Source of the DNA: Glandiceps talaboti
Lineage: Eukaryota; Hemichordata; Enteropneusta; Spengelidae
Direction of reading: 5' to 3'
Length of the DNA stretch: 64,000 bases
Assembly (NCBI RefSeq): GCF_964340395.1
Contig: NC_135571.1
Location: 13,878,546-13,942,545, forward strand
Positions 11,186 to 20,830 of the stretch are shown one piece after another. Made by a program: the position numbers and the translations under genes. The notes under the pieces were generated by a model. That model made no database searches and was not told where the DNA came from. It was given only the letters and a program-made list of their open reading frames with translations. Positions within the stretch are counted from its first letter, which is position 1. Every line of letters begins with the position of its first letter.

Positions 11186-11223
<38 letters not shown>
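10259..11223 (+). mobile_element. 5'-truncated L2/CR1-like non-LTR retrotransposon insertion
   Basis: Consists of the truncated ORF2, a 3' UTR of about 60 bp with GGCGCTATATAAAT near the end, and a (GAT)n tail at 11186-11223. This 3' end and a short tandem tail are characteristic of L2/CR1-type elements. No convincing target-site duplication was found. The left limit is approximate. Confidence 0.8.
11186..11223. repeat. (GAT)n tail
   Basis: Trinucleotide repeat forming the 3' tail of the retrotransposon copy. Confidence 0.95.
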
Positions 11224-11224
<1 letters not shown>

Positions 11225-11329
11225 ATAACTATAAACTATATTATCAAACTTGCCCATTTATATCATCCGACCAAGGTGTGTACCAAATTATATTGAATTT
11301 GAAGCGTTCATTAATTATATGTACACACA

Positions 11330-11400
11330 TAATACATACATACAAATGTACATATACATACATACATACCTACATACATACATACATACATACACATACA
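11330..11400. repeat. (CATA)n microsatellite
   Basis: Imperfect CATA tract similar to the one at the window start. Confidence 0.92.
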
Positions 11401-11769
11401 GACTATAGCTATACTAAACCTCTCTTATTGGTTCAGTTGTGCTGAAAAAAAAACACGTAATTAAGAGTATGGAGTAGATTTAATGTTTTAATTGTCGACT
11501 GTGTAATGTGAAGTTCTCCTATTTAATTTATTTGTTGGGCTCTGAATTCCATTTTATAACTAAGGTATGTTATTCAAACGGGGTGACTCATCCTAACTTT
11601 TGTGTTCAGAGCGTTTTCACAAATCTTGCACCGTTTTCCGACTATTTGCATTTACCGAGAAACAATTGATTTGCATATGGTGTGTCCCCAAGGGTATGTT
11701 ATGTAAGCTTGTGGTTAACACCACTTGTCAATACCCACAGAGCGAACAACTGAGTAAATTTCTGACTGA

Positions 11770-11910
11770 AGACGCTGATTGGCTGTCACTCAATATAACA
11801 TGTGCACCACTTGCTCGTTAATACTGATCAATAGTTTCCCGCCAAAACTTAAAATCACAGGTGATGGATTGGGGATTCGTTGTTGCTCTTTATTTTGATT
11901 GGTTCTCAAT
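11770..11910 (+). promoter_or_regulatory. Promoter-like segment with E2F and two inverted CCAAT motifs
   Basis: An E2F-type site TTTCCCGCCAAA sits at 11835-11846, with ATTGG (inverted CCAAT) at 11778-11782 and again at 11899-11903. This combination is usual in cell-cycle promoters of animals. An ATG at 11965 follows, with an open frame to 12093 reading MAISLICELRRLDGRYR at its start. That frame is Arg-rich and unrecognised. No TATA box is seen. The call rests on motif clustering only. Confidence 0.3.
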
Positions 11911-12336
11911 GCCTATTCAAATACTTGTAAATCGGTCTTGGGGCGACGACAGCTCAAGTTCAAAATGGCTATCTCTCTGATATGTGAATTGCGGAGGCTC
12001 GATGGAAGATATAGATGCGAGTTCCGAAGACGGAGGATGCCCAAAGTTGTGCCTAACTGTTTGGTTTTGATAACTGACATCATGGTAGGATAGTACTTCG
12101 TTGTTGACACCATGTCATTTGTTTTCTCTTGTACGAGTTGGGGTTTCGGGGCAAAGGACAAGAGGTTGGCCATTTCCATTGTCCAGGATATACATGTAGG
12201 AGTAGTAAAAAAGTATAGGATCGAATAGTTGAAAAATTTGGGATAAAAATTACATGACTACATAGTTAAGTGAACAAAATTAATGACAGCGTTCTATTTT
12301 GCACAATAATGGAGCTGGATAAGATTACCAGATATG

Positions 12337-12440
12337 GATGGATGTGATTACTAATCGCAAGTCAGACGTGAGTTCATAATTGTCCTATAAAGTGATTTTA
12401 CCCGAGGTTAATCAGTATTACACACTGGAACATTAGAAAC
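12337..12440 (+). repeat. First copy of a duplicated exon-end/intron-like module
   Basis: GATGGATGTGATTACTAATC...AAGTCAGAC followed by the donor GTGAGT (12368-12373) and a later TATTACACACTGGAAC. The same order is seen 460 bp further on. The intron-like stretch from 12368 to the acceptor CACTTTCAG ending at 12555 is 188 nt. Confidence 0.6.
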
Positions 12441-12563
12441 TTTTCTTTAAGCTATCATGTCTCTGGTATGTAGCAAAATTAGAAGATATTTCAATATCAA
12501 TGAATGCAATGAAAAAGCAAATTTTGAAATTATTCGTTGATTAATTCACTTTCAGATTGTACA

Positions 12564-12800
12564 CCCAAGATGGATATCAGGACCCAAGATGGATATCAGG
12601 ACCCAAGATGGATATCAGGACCCAAGATGGATATCAGGACCCAAGATGGATATCAGGACCCAAGATGGATATCAGGACCCAAGATGGATATCAGGACCCA
12701 AGATGGATGTCAGGACCCAAGATGGATATCAGGACCCAAGATGGATATCAGGACCCAAGATGGATATCAGGACCCAAGATGGATATCAGGACCCAAGATG
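12564..12800 (+). repeat. 19-bp minisatellite, about 12.5 copies
   Basis: Unit CCCAAGATGGATATCAGGA repeated almost without change; one copy has GATGT instead of GATAT. Because 19 is not a multiple of three, all three forward frames stay open, which explains the overlapping open frames here. The block sits inside an exon-like segment bounded by CTTTCAG (ending 12555) and the donor GTGAGT (from 12828). Confidence 0.97.
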
Positions 12801-12935
12801 GATGTGATTTTCAATCTCAAGGCAGAAGTGAGTCAATATTTGTCTATATGTGTGTATATATATATGTATATATATATGTATATATATATATGTATCCTTG
12901 ATGGTAATTACACACTGAACCTGTTTCCACAGTGC
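12797..12935 (+). repeat. Second copy of the duplicated exon-end/intron-like module
   Basis: GATGGATGTGATTTTCAATC...GGCAGAA then the donor GTGAGT at 12828-12833, a TATATG tract (12850-12893) and TAATTACACACTGAACC. It parallels 12337-12440 with a 460-bp offset plus the TATATG expansion. Confidence 0.6.
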
Positions 12936-13204
12936 TAAAATGTATGTATTTCACGTGAAATTATCGCACGCGCGCGACCGTACAACAGCTCCAGTCAGAG
13001 ATGTAGTATCTGCATAACTGAAAAGTATATTTTAATTTGTCAACCTCATCGTTGCACTCTAAATAAACGGAATGAACTTGTGTCGTGTAGACATAAATCA
13101 TTATTGCAGAACAATTAACTATGCTAATACGCTATGTTACTAGGTAGATATTCCCTATTAGGAACATTAGAATAATAGAATTTAACGGTAAGGAAACGCA
13201 GATA
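12936..13204. other. No gene recognised; left flank of the ribozyme cluster
   Basis: Unique AT-rich DNA with a short CGCGCGCG-like run at 12967-12976. It may contain the remainder of the element that carries the first ribozyme. Confidence 0.4.
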
Positions 13205-13273
13205 CTATATTCCATTCTACCCCTGATGAGTGAGGACTACGCACCTCACGAAACAGTTCTGTCGGGTCTATAG
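13205..13273 (+). ncRNA. Hammerhead ribozyme, type I, GUC cleavage site
   Basis: All core elements are in order: CTGATGA (13223-13229); stem II GTGAGG/CCTCAC (13230-13235 with 13244-13249); GAAA (13250-13253); a very short stem III ACAG/CTGT (13253-13256 with 13259-13262); and the cleavage triplet GTC ending at 13263. Stem I is ACCC/GGGT (13219-13222 with 13264-13267), extended beyond an internal loop by CTATA/TATAG (13205-13209 with 13269-13273). An open stem I with a tiny stem III is the form known from Penelope-like retroelements. Self-cleavage would fall between 13263 and 13264 of the transcript. Confidence 0.85.
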
Positions 13274-13301
13274 CATGTAATTTTGTTCAAATTGTCAAAA
13301 C

Positions 13302-13303
<2 letters not shown>

Positions 13304-13364
<61 letters not shown>
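13304..13364. repeat. (TA)n microsatellite
   Basis: Pure TA tract abutting the left arm of the first ribozyme palindrome. Confidence 0.97.
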
Positions 13365-13367
<3 letters not shown>

Positions 13368-13393
13368 TTGGTAGTACTGGAACTCTTTCTTGG

Positions 13394-13434
13394 GTGTAAC
13401 TCGGAGTTTCACGCATATTGCGATCATCAGACAC
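13394..13434 (-). ncRNA. Hammerhead ribozyme fold, minus strand, left arm
   Basis: This is the exact reverse complement of the + strand motif in the right arm. CTGATGA lies at 13424-13430, with stem I from 13431-13434 pairing with 13394-13397. It carries the same GTT cleavage triplet. Confidence 0.5.
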
Positions 13435-13441
13435 TCAGAGA

Positions 13442-13482
13442 GTGTCTGATGATCGCAATATGCGTGAAACTCCGAGTTACAC
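13442..13482 (+). ncRNA. Hammerhead ribozyme fold, plus strand, right arm
   Basis: Stem I GTGT/ACAC (13442-13445 with 13479-13482); CTGATGA (13446-13452); stem II CGCA/TGCG (13454-13457 with 13461-13464) behind a U-U at the helix base; GAAA (13466-13469); stem III ACT/AGT (13469-13471 with 13475-13477); cleavage triplet GTT ending 13478. GTT is a permitted but weak triplet, so activity is less certain than for the motif at 13205. Confidence 0.55.
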
Positions 13483-13569
13483 CCAAGAAAGAGTTCCAGT
13501 ACTACCAAAACTATTACGCTCTGCCACTGCGGTATAGAGCACTGTCTTAGCAGATTGATACTCACCGAG

Positions 13570-13570
<1 letters not shown>

Positions 13571-13606
<36 letters not shown>
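13571..13606. repeat. (TA)n microsatellite
   Basis: TA tract closing the first palindromic element copy. Confidence 0.95.
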
Positions 13607-13609
<3 letters not shown>

Positions 13610-13705
13610 GTCAATCTTTTTGTGTACACACAGCCATCAGTGAACACACACAAGTTATGTACATAATGCAGGATGTATAGCTAACGAATACTATTAAACC
13701 ACACT

Positions 13706-13749
13706 ATTACACCTGACGATCCTTCGGGTGAAACGGTCCGTAGTGTAAT
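13706..13749 (+). ncRNA. Hammerhead ribozyme, type I, GUA cleavage site
   Basis: Stem I ATTACAC/GTGTAAT (13706-13712 with 13743-13749, 7 bp); core CTGACGA (13713-13719, the variable seventh core position being C); stem II CC/GG capped by the stable TTCG loop (13721-13728); GAAA (13730-13733); stem III ACG/CGT (13733-13735 with 13739-13741) with loop GTC; cleavage triplet GTA ending at 13742. The fold is compact (44 nt) and has every required base. The short stem II with a U-U pair at its base is the weak point. Confidence 0.75.
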
Positions 13750-13787
13750 TCCACTATGTAATATCAGACTCGTCTTCTTTCATTTTT

Positions 13788-13793
13788 ATGTAT

Positions 13794-13866
<73 letters not shown>

Positions 13867-13880
13867 TATATATATATAAA
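13788..13880. repeat. (TA)n microsatellite
   Basis: TA tract with two AA interruptions, abutting the second palindrome. Confidence 0.95.
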
Positions 13881-13908
13881 GTTTTGGTAGTACTGGAACT
13901 CTTTCTTG

Positions 13909-13951
13909 GTTGTAACTCGGAGTTTCACGCATTGCGCGATCATCAGACAAC
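13909..13951 (-). ncRNA. Hammerhead ribozyme fold, minus strand, left arm of second palindrome
   Basis: Minus-strand CTGATGA at 13940-13946; stem I from 13947-13951 pairing with 13909-13913; stem II CGC/GCG and stem III ACT/AGT retained. Confidence 0.45.
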
Positions 13952-13958
13952 TGCAGCA

Positions 13959-14002
13959 GTTGTCTGATGATCGCGCAATTGCGTGAAACTCCGAGTTACA
14001 AC
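13959..14002 (+). ncRNA. Hammerhead ribozyme fold, plus strand, right arm of second palindrome
   Basis: Stem I GTTGT/ACAAC (13959-13963 with 13998-14002); CTGATGA (13964-13970); stem II CGC/GCG (13972-13974 with 13981-13983); GAAA (13985-13988); stem III ACT/AGT with loop CCG; triplet GTT ending 13997. Against the first palindrome, stem I changes from GTGT/ACAC to GTTGT/ACAAC on both strands together, which is a covarying change. Confidence 0.55.
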
Positions 14003-14088
14003 CAAGAAAGAGTTCCAGTACTACCAAAACTATTACGCTCTGCCACTGCGGTATAGAGCACTGACTTAGCAGATTGATACTCACCGAG

Positions 14089-14813
<725 letters not shown>

Positions 14814-14936
14814 ATTGGCGGTGTGTACGCCTTGATTCCTCTCTCTCGCTCTCTTGATTGGTCAGTTGAATCCAGACCTGGTGTTGTTCATTATTCAAAT
14901 GAGCATTTATAAGGCGAGACACACCCCAATGCGAGA
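14814..14936 (+). promoter_or_regulatory. Candidate core promoter: two inverted CCAAT boxes and a TATA box
   Basis: ATTGG at 14814-14818 (in ATTGGCGG) and at 14857-14861 (in GATTGGTC), then TTTATAAGG at 14906-14914. Spacing of about 50 bp from the nearer CCAAT to the TATA box is normal for an animal promoter. Initiation would be expected about 30 bp past the TATA box, near 14937. Confidence 0.5.
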
Positions 14937-15006
14937 CACTTTCAGAACGGGCACCTTGCCGTAGGTAGGGTCACTCAATTGTCACTAGATTCAGCCAACG
15001 TGCGGG
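14937..15006 (+). other. Candidate first exon (non-coding) of a plus-strand gene
   Basis: Follows the TATA box at the right distance and ends in GTGCGGG before the donor GTAAGAG (from 15007). It has no ATG-initiated frame of note, so it would be 5' UTR. Later exons of this gene are not recognised before the tandem array begins. Confidence 0.35.
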
Positions 15007-15997
15007 GTAAGAGTTTATGTATACGTAGTTGTAGTTCATTATACTTGTGTTTCTTTTAACAATTTGGCCTGCTTAATGATTTTTTGTCATGTTCGCCTTA
15101 TCATCTACTAGTATCTACTTTTAGCTGTGTATAATTTGGTATGCTTTTCCTTTTTGTATACTCACTGTAGGTTTGTTTCCTATTATCTACACGTTGCATG
15201 AATAATTATCTTGTATAGACAATAACACACCCCTACGCCGCAGTCATTTAGTGACCGGGTCAACCCTTACCGTAAATTTTCATATATAAATGTGAATTAA
15301 TTTAATACTTGATATTTTTTTGAAAATAAACCATCGAAAAATACCGTTTGCAAATGCTGAAGTAGTCGAACCGGCCTGCCAGCTTCACACGAACATAATT
15401 TCACAACCGCACGTTTTTGTTATTGTTTGGGCAGTTTGACATAATGGTTTCACAGCTTCACAACAAATTTGGAACATATTCTGAGAAAAATATCGACAAA
15501 TACTTCAGGGTTCGTTGAAAAAAATGGAAGATATACACTCGTAGTGCAGCGGGGTCACGCTCTATCGTACTCATGTCAAATCGTATCCTGTGATAGGTAC
15601 CCCCCCACCACCACCACCACCACCTAAGTTAGTCTACGCGGCAATGCTTTGAGCCACAGTAGCTTTTGAAAAATTTTAAAACCAGAATGCATTTCACAAA
15701 CATGTCGTCTAGCAAATTAGCGATAGTGAATGTGAGCATTTTGAATCACCTTTAAACGGCGTAGAAGGAAAAGGCGTTGTTGAGCTTTTTTTAACAACGT
15801 TGTCAACATTTTTCTCCCACTTTAAATCCTCGAAGATAAGTGACCGAGAAAACTATATACTGGCAACTATTTTATAGTTACATTTTCCAAATAGATATTT
15901 AATAGAGATGTCAATTCCAAGTGTTGATTGAAGACAATATTGAAGTACTATATGGCTTTCAATAATGTGTATGGTTTGATGTCTTATGCAATTACGG
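15007..15997. other. No gene recognised; candidate first intron
   Basis: Unique DNA with a (CCA)n tract at 15601-15624. No exon could be supported. Confidence 0.4.
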
Positions 15998-16127
15998 AGT
16001 CGTCATTATTTATGGCTGGGGGGGGGGAGGGGTCACTCAAAAACTGGGTGTTGAAAGTGAAACTCATGTTCTGGATTGTGAAAGCAATTCCTCGAACTCC
16101 CAGGTCGTAAATAATGACGGTTCCCTT
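15998..16127. repeat. G-rich dispersed repeat with inverted ends
   Basis: The left end TCGTCATTATTTATGGCTGG and the right end (reverse complement of CCAGGTCGTAAATAATGACG, near 16100-16120) pair as inverted repeats of about 20 bp with a few mismatches. Between them is GGGGGGAGGGGTCACTCAAAAA. It resembles the G-rich pieces at 5.2 and 17.2 kb and may be a small non-autonomous element. Confidence 0.55.
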
Positions 16128-17180
16128 AAATAGCCCACTGCATGTCTGTATTATTTTAAAAACTGCTTATTACTGTGGATGGGATGCCACAACGTAAGAC
16201 CTTTCAAAGCCCACATATAGTTGTATTTAGAGGTAAAGGAATCTCTTTTATTGCTATGTACAGATGCTGAAGTTGATATCAACTGTTAGTTTAATATAGT
16301 GTACCATACTTTACATCTCTGAAGTGGGGCGGGGGAGGGGGGTTAAAATATGTGTATACGGGGACAACGAACATTCTTGGGTTCATTTCTGGCGCCATCA
16401 CATTTTTTGAGAGCACAAAGGGGGCTGCGGAATTTTTTTGACCAAAACAATTTTCTTCCTTCTTCTTTTGGTACCGCTGTTTACATTCTCTGAGCGCCAA
16501 TCTATGTGAATCGGTTCAGCCATCACTGTGCCGTTGGATATATGACGGTTGGATATGACAGTGATATGGGGCAAGTGTCATGAAATCCGAAAATGTAGTA
16601 CTGATATAGTCAGATGAATTTGTATGAATTTCATTTAAATACTTGCTCCTTTATTTGTAATATATTTTATAATGCTTTGTGTTTGATATTATGGGTGTAA
16701 AGCAAGAAATGCAATGTAAAAAAATAACCGGCGTTGTGATACACATGTACATGTACACTTTCTGGTCTTAAAAAATGAAGAGAAGAGTGTCCTACACTTT
16801 TTTTCAGCAAATGATGAAATTGAGTAAATGTTGAGCACGCGCGCGCTCACAACGAATTGTCCTCATTACAGTACTGTACACATGTTACAAGTTCTAATGT
16901 TCCAAAATGTTCCAATACTAAGTTAGCAAAGATTCGGGAGGTTGTGAAAAACGACAGCAGTCAATCATATGGCCGTATATGGCGCTACTCATCTGCTTTC
17001 GTTATTTTTTTTAAAGCTCAGTTATAAAGTGTACATGTACATATCTATCAGGATGCCACTTGTTTATATTTTTCACGTAGTATTTCTGGCTTAAAACAAA
17101 TTAACCAGAATCCCGTATATGTGAAAGCATGTAATAAGCTGATAAAATATATTGTAAAAAAATAAACTTGCTCTTTATTA
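16128..17180. other. No gene recognised
   Basis: Contains another G-rich patch (16325-16343) and a GCGCGCGC run (16839-16846). Frames such as 16291-16500 (-) are not protein-like. Confidence 0.4.
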
Positions 17181-17330
17181 GGGACCGGTCAGTTTCTTCG
17201 GCCTGGGGGGGGGGGGGCGGTGGATTGGTAGGGGGGTCACCCTGTTTTTGAAATTGGCAGTAGGGGGGTCATGCTGTTTTGAAAATTGTGGATAGGGGGG
17301 GGGTGTTGTGTTTTAGATTGTGATGGAAGA
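17181..17330. repeat. G-rich dispersed repeat, possible G-quadruplex DNA
   Basis: Starts GGGACCGGTCAGTTTCTTCG, then four G runs (13, 6, 6 and 9 G) separated by TGTTTTTGAAA-like stretches. It belongs to the same loose family as 5173-5335 and 15998-16127. Confidence 0.6.
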
Positions 17331-17589
17331 AAAAAATCCTTTCTACAATGGCATATAGCCTTGTCTGAAATGTGGTAAATGTCAATATTTCGTAATAGTA
17401 ATTAACATAGATAGTTTATAAATAAAGTTAATCTAAATTGTTCTACTCGCCATGCTATTGACACTACAAATCACCACATCTCATCAGATTCCAGTTACTA
17501 TTATACACTAGGTATGACCACCTAAAGTTCTCTAACATACCGGTGACAATATTAATGCCCCTATATACTTATGTTACGTGTGATATGAG

Positions 17590-18770
17590 AAACTCATTTA
17601 AAAACGTTTTACGTTAGCTTTTCGAAGCTTGGAAATATTACCTCAAAGGTTATGAATAACCTAAACATTGCCTTAGTATCTCAAGCAAAAAAACTCCAGA
17701 TCTGCCAGGGGGAAAACCCCAAGGACTCCCTCACCCCCAGAGGTCACTCATACATTCAACCAACAATCAGATGCACCAACAACCTTTTTACTGTCATAAT
17801 GGTATTAAACTTTTCTTAAATATTTTCACCCTATTCTAATTTGATATGATATTGTCTTTTCAAGATCTGAAACGTTTGCCAAGATAGTCTAAAATTGCCT
17901 TAAACTCCAAATCTCTCCTACCAATGATACTACCATTATAGATGTGCTGACCTTTACTACATGTATATAATGATGCCATTTAAACTTTTTAAGAACATAT
18001 TTCAACCCTTAGTGTAAGTTATAAAGAATAGTTTCTGATACTTGCTGTCTTGTAAAGCATGGATTAAGTTATTGCTTGAAAGGGTCTGAATAGCCTAAAT
18101 ATTGGCTTTAAGAGTAAAAATCCACCAGGGTTTCTAGAGGGAGACCCCCTCAGACCCCCAACATGAGGTGGACATATCCCAGTCTCAAGCTCTTCCCCTC
18201 TTACTGTCAAGATGCTATCAAAGTATATTTCAAAAGTATTTCAACCCTATGTAGTTGCTTTTAATATGTTGGTGTTGTCTTGTAAGGCTTGGAAATTAGT
18301 GTCTGAAAGGGTCTGAATAGTCTCAAAATTGACTTTTCAGAGTTAAAAACCTCCAGGGCTTCTAGGGGGAGACCCCCAAGGACCCCCCCCCCCACATGAG
18401 GTGTACACATCCTAGTCTCAAGATCTTCCCCCTACCTCTTACTGTCAAGATCCTATCAAACTATACTTCACTGAAAAATATTTCAACTTTATGTAGTTGC
18501 ATTTTACATGTTGGTGCTGTCTTGTAAAGCTTGGAAATTATTTTCTGAAAATGTCTGAATAGTCTCAAAATTGACTTTTCAGAGTTAAAAACCTCCTGGG
18601 CTTCTAGGGGGAGACCCCCTAGGACCCCCATATGAGATGTACATATTCCCCTCTCAAGCTTTCCTACCTTTCACTGCCAAGATGCTATTAAACTCCTTTT
18701 CGAATATATATTTACCCTGTGTAGTCAATAATTATAAATATGATAGTGCTAACCCGGGATCTTATAAAGT
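17590..18770. repeat. Decayed tandem repeat, unit about 215-242 bp, about five copies
   Basis: Each copy has the order TTGTCTTGTAAAGCTTGGAAA, CTGAAAGGGTCTGAATAG, CAAAATTGACTTT, CCTCCAGGGCTTCTAG, GGGAGACCCCC, TCTCAAGCTCTTCC, TTACTGTCAAGATGCTATCAAA and TATTTCAACCCT. GAGACCC marks fall at 18141, 18369 and 18611, with an older copy (GGAAAACCCC) at 17711. The leftmost copies are the most diverged. No reading frame persists across copies. Confidence 0.85.
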
Positions 18771-18799
18771 AGATGCAAGACAGTCAAGCAGTCCACAAT

Positions 18800-19020
18800 A
18801 CCAAAATACCTTCCCTGAAAATATTATTGATGTAGTGTTTAGTTTTAATAAGTGATTGGCATATTTTCAGTAGGCCACTAAAAAGAAAAAAAAAATGTTT
18901 CCGGTCAGGAATGTTGTCTAAAATGGTGTGCTGATACAATTTATTTTACATTCTCAACAAATGTTACTCAATCTGCTGTTCATTGCAGTTACTGTTGTTT
19001 TTCAGTAATTAGGCTATATC
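18800..19020. repeat. Direct duplication, copy 1
   Basis: Begins near CTGAAAATATTATTGATGTAG and includes TAGGCCAC(T/A)AAAAAG and TTCTCAACAAATGTTACTCAAT. It recurs 273 bp downstream with scattered changes. Confidence 0.85.
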
Positions 19021-19073
19021 TCAAGAATGCACTCTTCAAATTCAATATAATTCGTACCTACATTTGCGATATC

Positions 19074-19285
19074 AAAGCACACTTGACCTGAAAATATTAT
19101 TGATGTAGCTTGTTTTAATAAGTTATTGGAATGTTTCAGGTAGGCCACAAAAAAGAAAAAAGTTGTTCCTAGTCAAGAAATGTTGTCTAAAGTGGTACGA
19201 CGATGCAATTCTTTTTCATCATTCTCAACAAATGTTACTCAATTACTATTCATTGCAGTTACAGTTCTCTTTTTATTTAGTACTT
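19074..19285. repeat. Direct duplication, copy 2
   Basis: Second copy of the 273-bp-offset duplication; GAAAATATTATTGATGTAG starts at 19090 versus 18817 in copy 1. Confidence 0.85.
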
Positions 19286-19290
19286 TACAG

Positions 19291-19411
19291 CAAGTGTATA
19301 TTTGGGGCCGATGTCATCGTCTTGTTCATGATTAGTTCTGCAGTTGATTTCACTGAAGTTGCAATTATTGTAGGAAGAGTTACTTTAGTAGTTTCCCTAT
19401 CATCTGCAGAC
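19291..19411 (-). other. Weak candidate exon on the minus strand
   Basis: On the minus strand an acceptor-like CACCCAATTCAG precedes SADDRETTKVTLPT..., and the frame stays open to a donor-like GTAAAG. The Ser/Thr-rich translation could be extracellular protein, but it matches no family I know and has no partner exon. It overlaps the longer open frame 19285-19614. Confidence 0.2.
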
Positions 19412-19424
19412 TGAATTGGGTGAA

Positions 19425-19775
19425 CAAAGTCAATAGCAACAGCTAAATAATCGCATACATTGCAAAGGTAACTGGGAATAATATACAATTGAATAGATAT
19501 TCCTAAAATGTACGTAAATGTGTCTAGCAAGAAGGACACACTCATAGCAAGAGTAAAACGATCGCATATATTGCAAAGATAACAACAGTGAGTAACAGAA
19601 AACTGAGTAAACATTCTGAAATGTATATGCAGACATACCTAACAACCATGAACACGCTCATAGCAACAGCTAAACAGTTGTGTATATCACAAAGCTAACA
19701 ACAGGGATTCTTAGAAAAGTGAACAAACATTTCAAAACTATACTCAAATGTTATCTACAGGAACCTTGTCAATCC
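19425..19775. repeat. Tandem repeat, unit about 113 bp, three copies
   Basis: ATAGCAACAGCTAAA...GCATA(C/T)ATTGCAAAG...TAAC begins at 19433, 19544 and 19660 (spacings 111 and 116). All copies are well diverged. Confidence 0.8.
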
Positions 19776-19794
19776 TAATACATTAGCATAAATA

Positions 19795-20830
19795 ACACAA
19801 TTTGAATGAATTTTAGCAGAGATTAGCATATTATTATACTGTACTGTTTGATTTATTCCTATCAGGATGGAACTCCATGGCCACCCAAGATGGTATAAAG
19901 ATAGAGGGCAGATGAATATCAGACAGCCAATCAGAAGTGGAAGAAGTAAGTGAACATTTGGAATTGTGAAATTACTGAAAATGGCCATTAGGTTTTTTGC
20001 CCAAAGTTGTTTTCTTTTAGCAATGAAAAGAACAAGTTATCTAAAGAGTCTTTCGTCGGTACTAAGCACATGACAAGCAGTGACAACCTTATGTCACAAG
20101 TAGATTGTAGCTGAATGAAATAACATTTCGGAGATTAGCATAATTATATTATTAGCAGTAATATTTTTCAAAAAGGTCATTGTGAGTAGCGGCAACTTCA
20201 GAGTAAATATTACAATCTGAATGACTGTTATTTCATTGCTTCAATAAAATTATACTGTACTGTTTGATTCATTCTTTTCAGGATGGAACTCCAAGGCCAC
20301 CCAAGATGGCACGAAAATAGAGGGGAGATGAAGATCAGACAGCCAATCAGAAGTGAAAGAAGTAAGTGAACATTTGGAATTGTAAAATTACTGAAAATGG
20401 CCATTTGGTTTTTTGCCCAAAGTTGTTTTCTTTTAGCGATGGAAAGTACAAGTTATCTAAAGAGTCTTTCGTCGGTACTAAGCACATGAGAAGTAGTGAC
20501 AACCTTATGTCACAGGTAGATTGTAGCTGAATGAAGAAACGTTTTGGAGATCAGCATAATTATATTATTAGCAGTAATATTTTTCAAAAAGGTCATTGTG
20601 AGTAGCGGTAACCTTGAGAGTAACTATGCACGGGCATGGTCTAAAGAACACTACTGGAATATTAGATGTTATATATTTTGGTTTAAGCTATCTTTTCCGC
20701 AGTATATTACAAAATTGGTAATTATTATAATTTGAATGAATGTTGTTATATTTAAGATTTCAATTGTCATACTATTTTTTGATTTTTTCACTTTAGGATG
20801 GAATGTATACGAAGACCCAAGAAGGCGATT
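19795..20830 (+). repeat. Left edge of the 415-bp array: three diverged units
   Basis: Exon-like block 1 starts at 19866, 20282 and 20797. The first is preceded by a shortened unit. In the 19866 copy the block-1 frame has six amino-acid changes but no stop (MELHGHPRWYKDRGQ). The third unit breaks from the consensus after the donor GTGAGT (20598) and has a 199-nt stretch instead of the usual 100-nt one before the acceptor CACTTTAG at 20796. Edge units being the most diverged is normal for arrays homogenised by unequal exchange. Confidence 0.9.

Larger units (their letters stand above)
13362..13514. repeat. Perfect palindrome, 75-bp arms, 3-nt centre
   Basis: Arms 13362-13436 and 13440-13514 are exact reverse complements around AGA. 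Each arm encodes a hammerhead fold, so one faces each way. The right flank (to about 13570, ending CACCGAGT before a TA tract) is shared with the second palindrome 519 bp downstream. Confidence 0.97.
13881..14030. repeat. Second ribozyme palindrome, near-perfect, 74/75-bp arms
   Basis: Arms 13881-13954 and 13956-14030 are reverse complements apart from a one-base indel (GCATTGCG versus GCAATTGCG). The outer parts match the first palindrome almost base for base, while the inner parts differ. The flank to about 14089 is also shared. Confidence 0.95.

Noticed and set aside
12564-12800. CRISPR-like direct repeats
   Set aside because: The repeats are contiguous with no spacers, in a eukaryotic genome. 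The 415-bp array also has no repeat/spacer alternation.
12537-12938. 133- and 114-codon frames with GYQDPRWIS-type repeats
   Set aside because: The 19-bp repeat keeps three frames open at once, so openness is not evidence of coding.
13287-13565. Frames of 92 and 106 codons across the ribozyme palindromes
   Set aside because: They run through TA tracts and palindrome arms; the similarity between the two copies is due to the duplicated ribozyme element.
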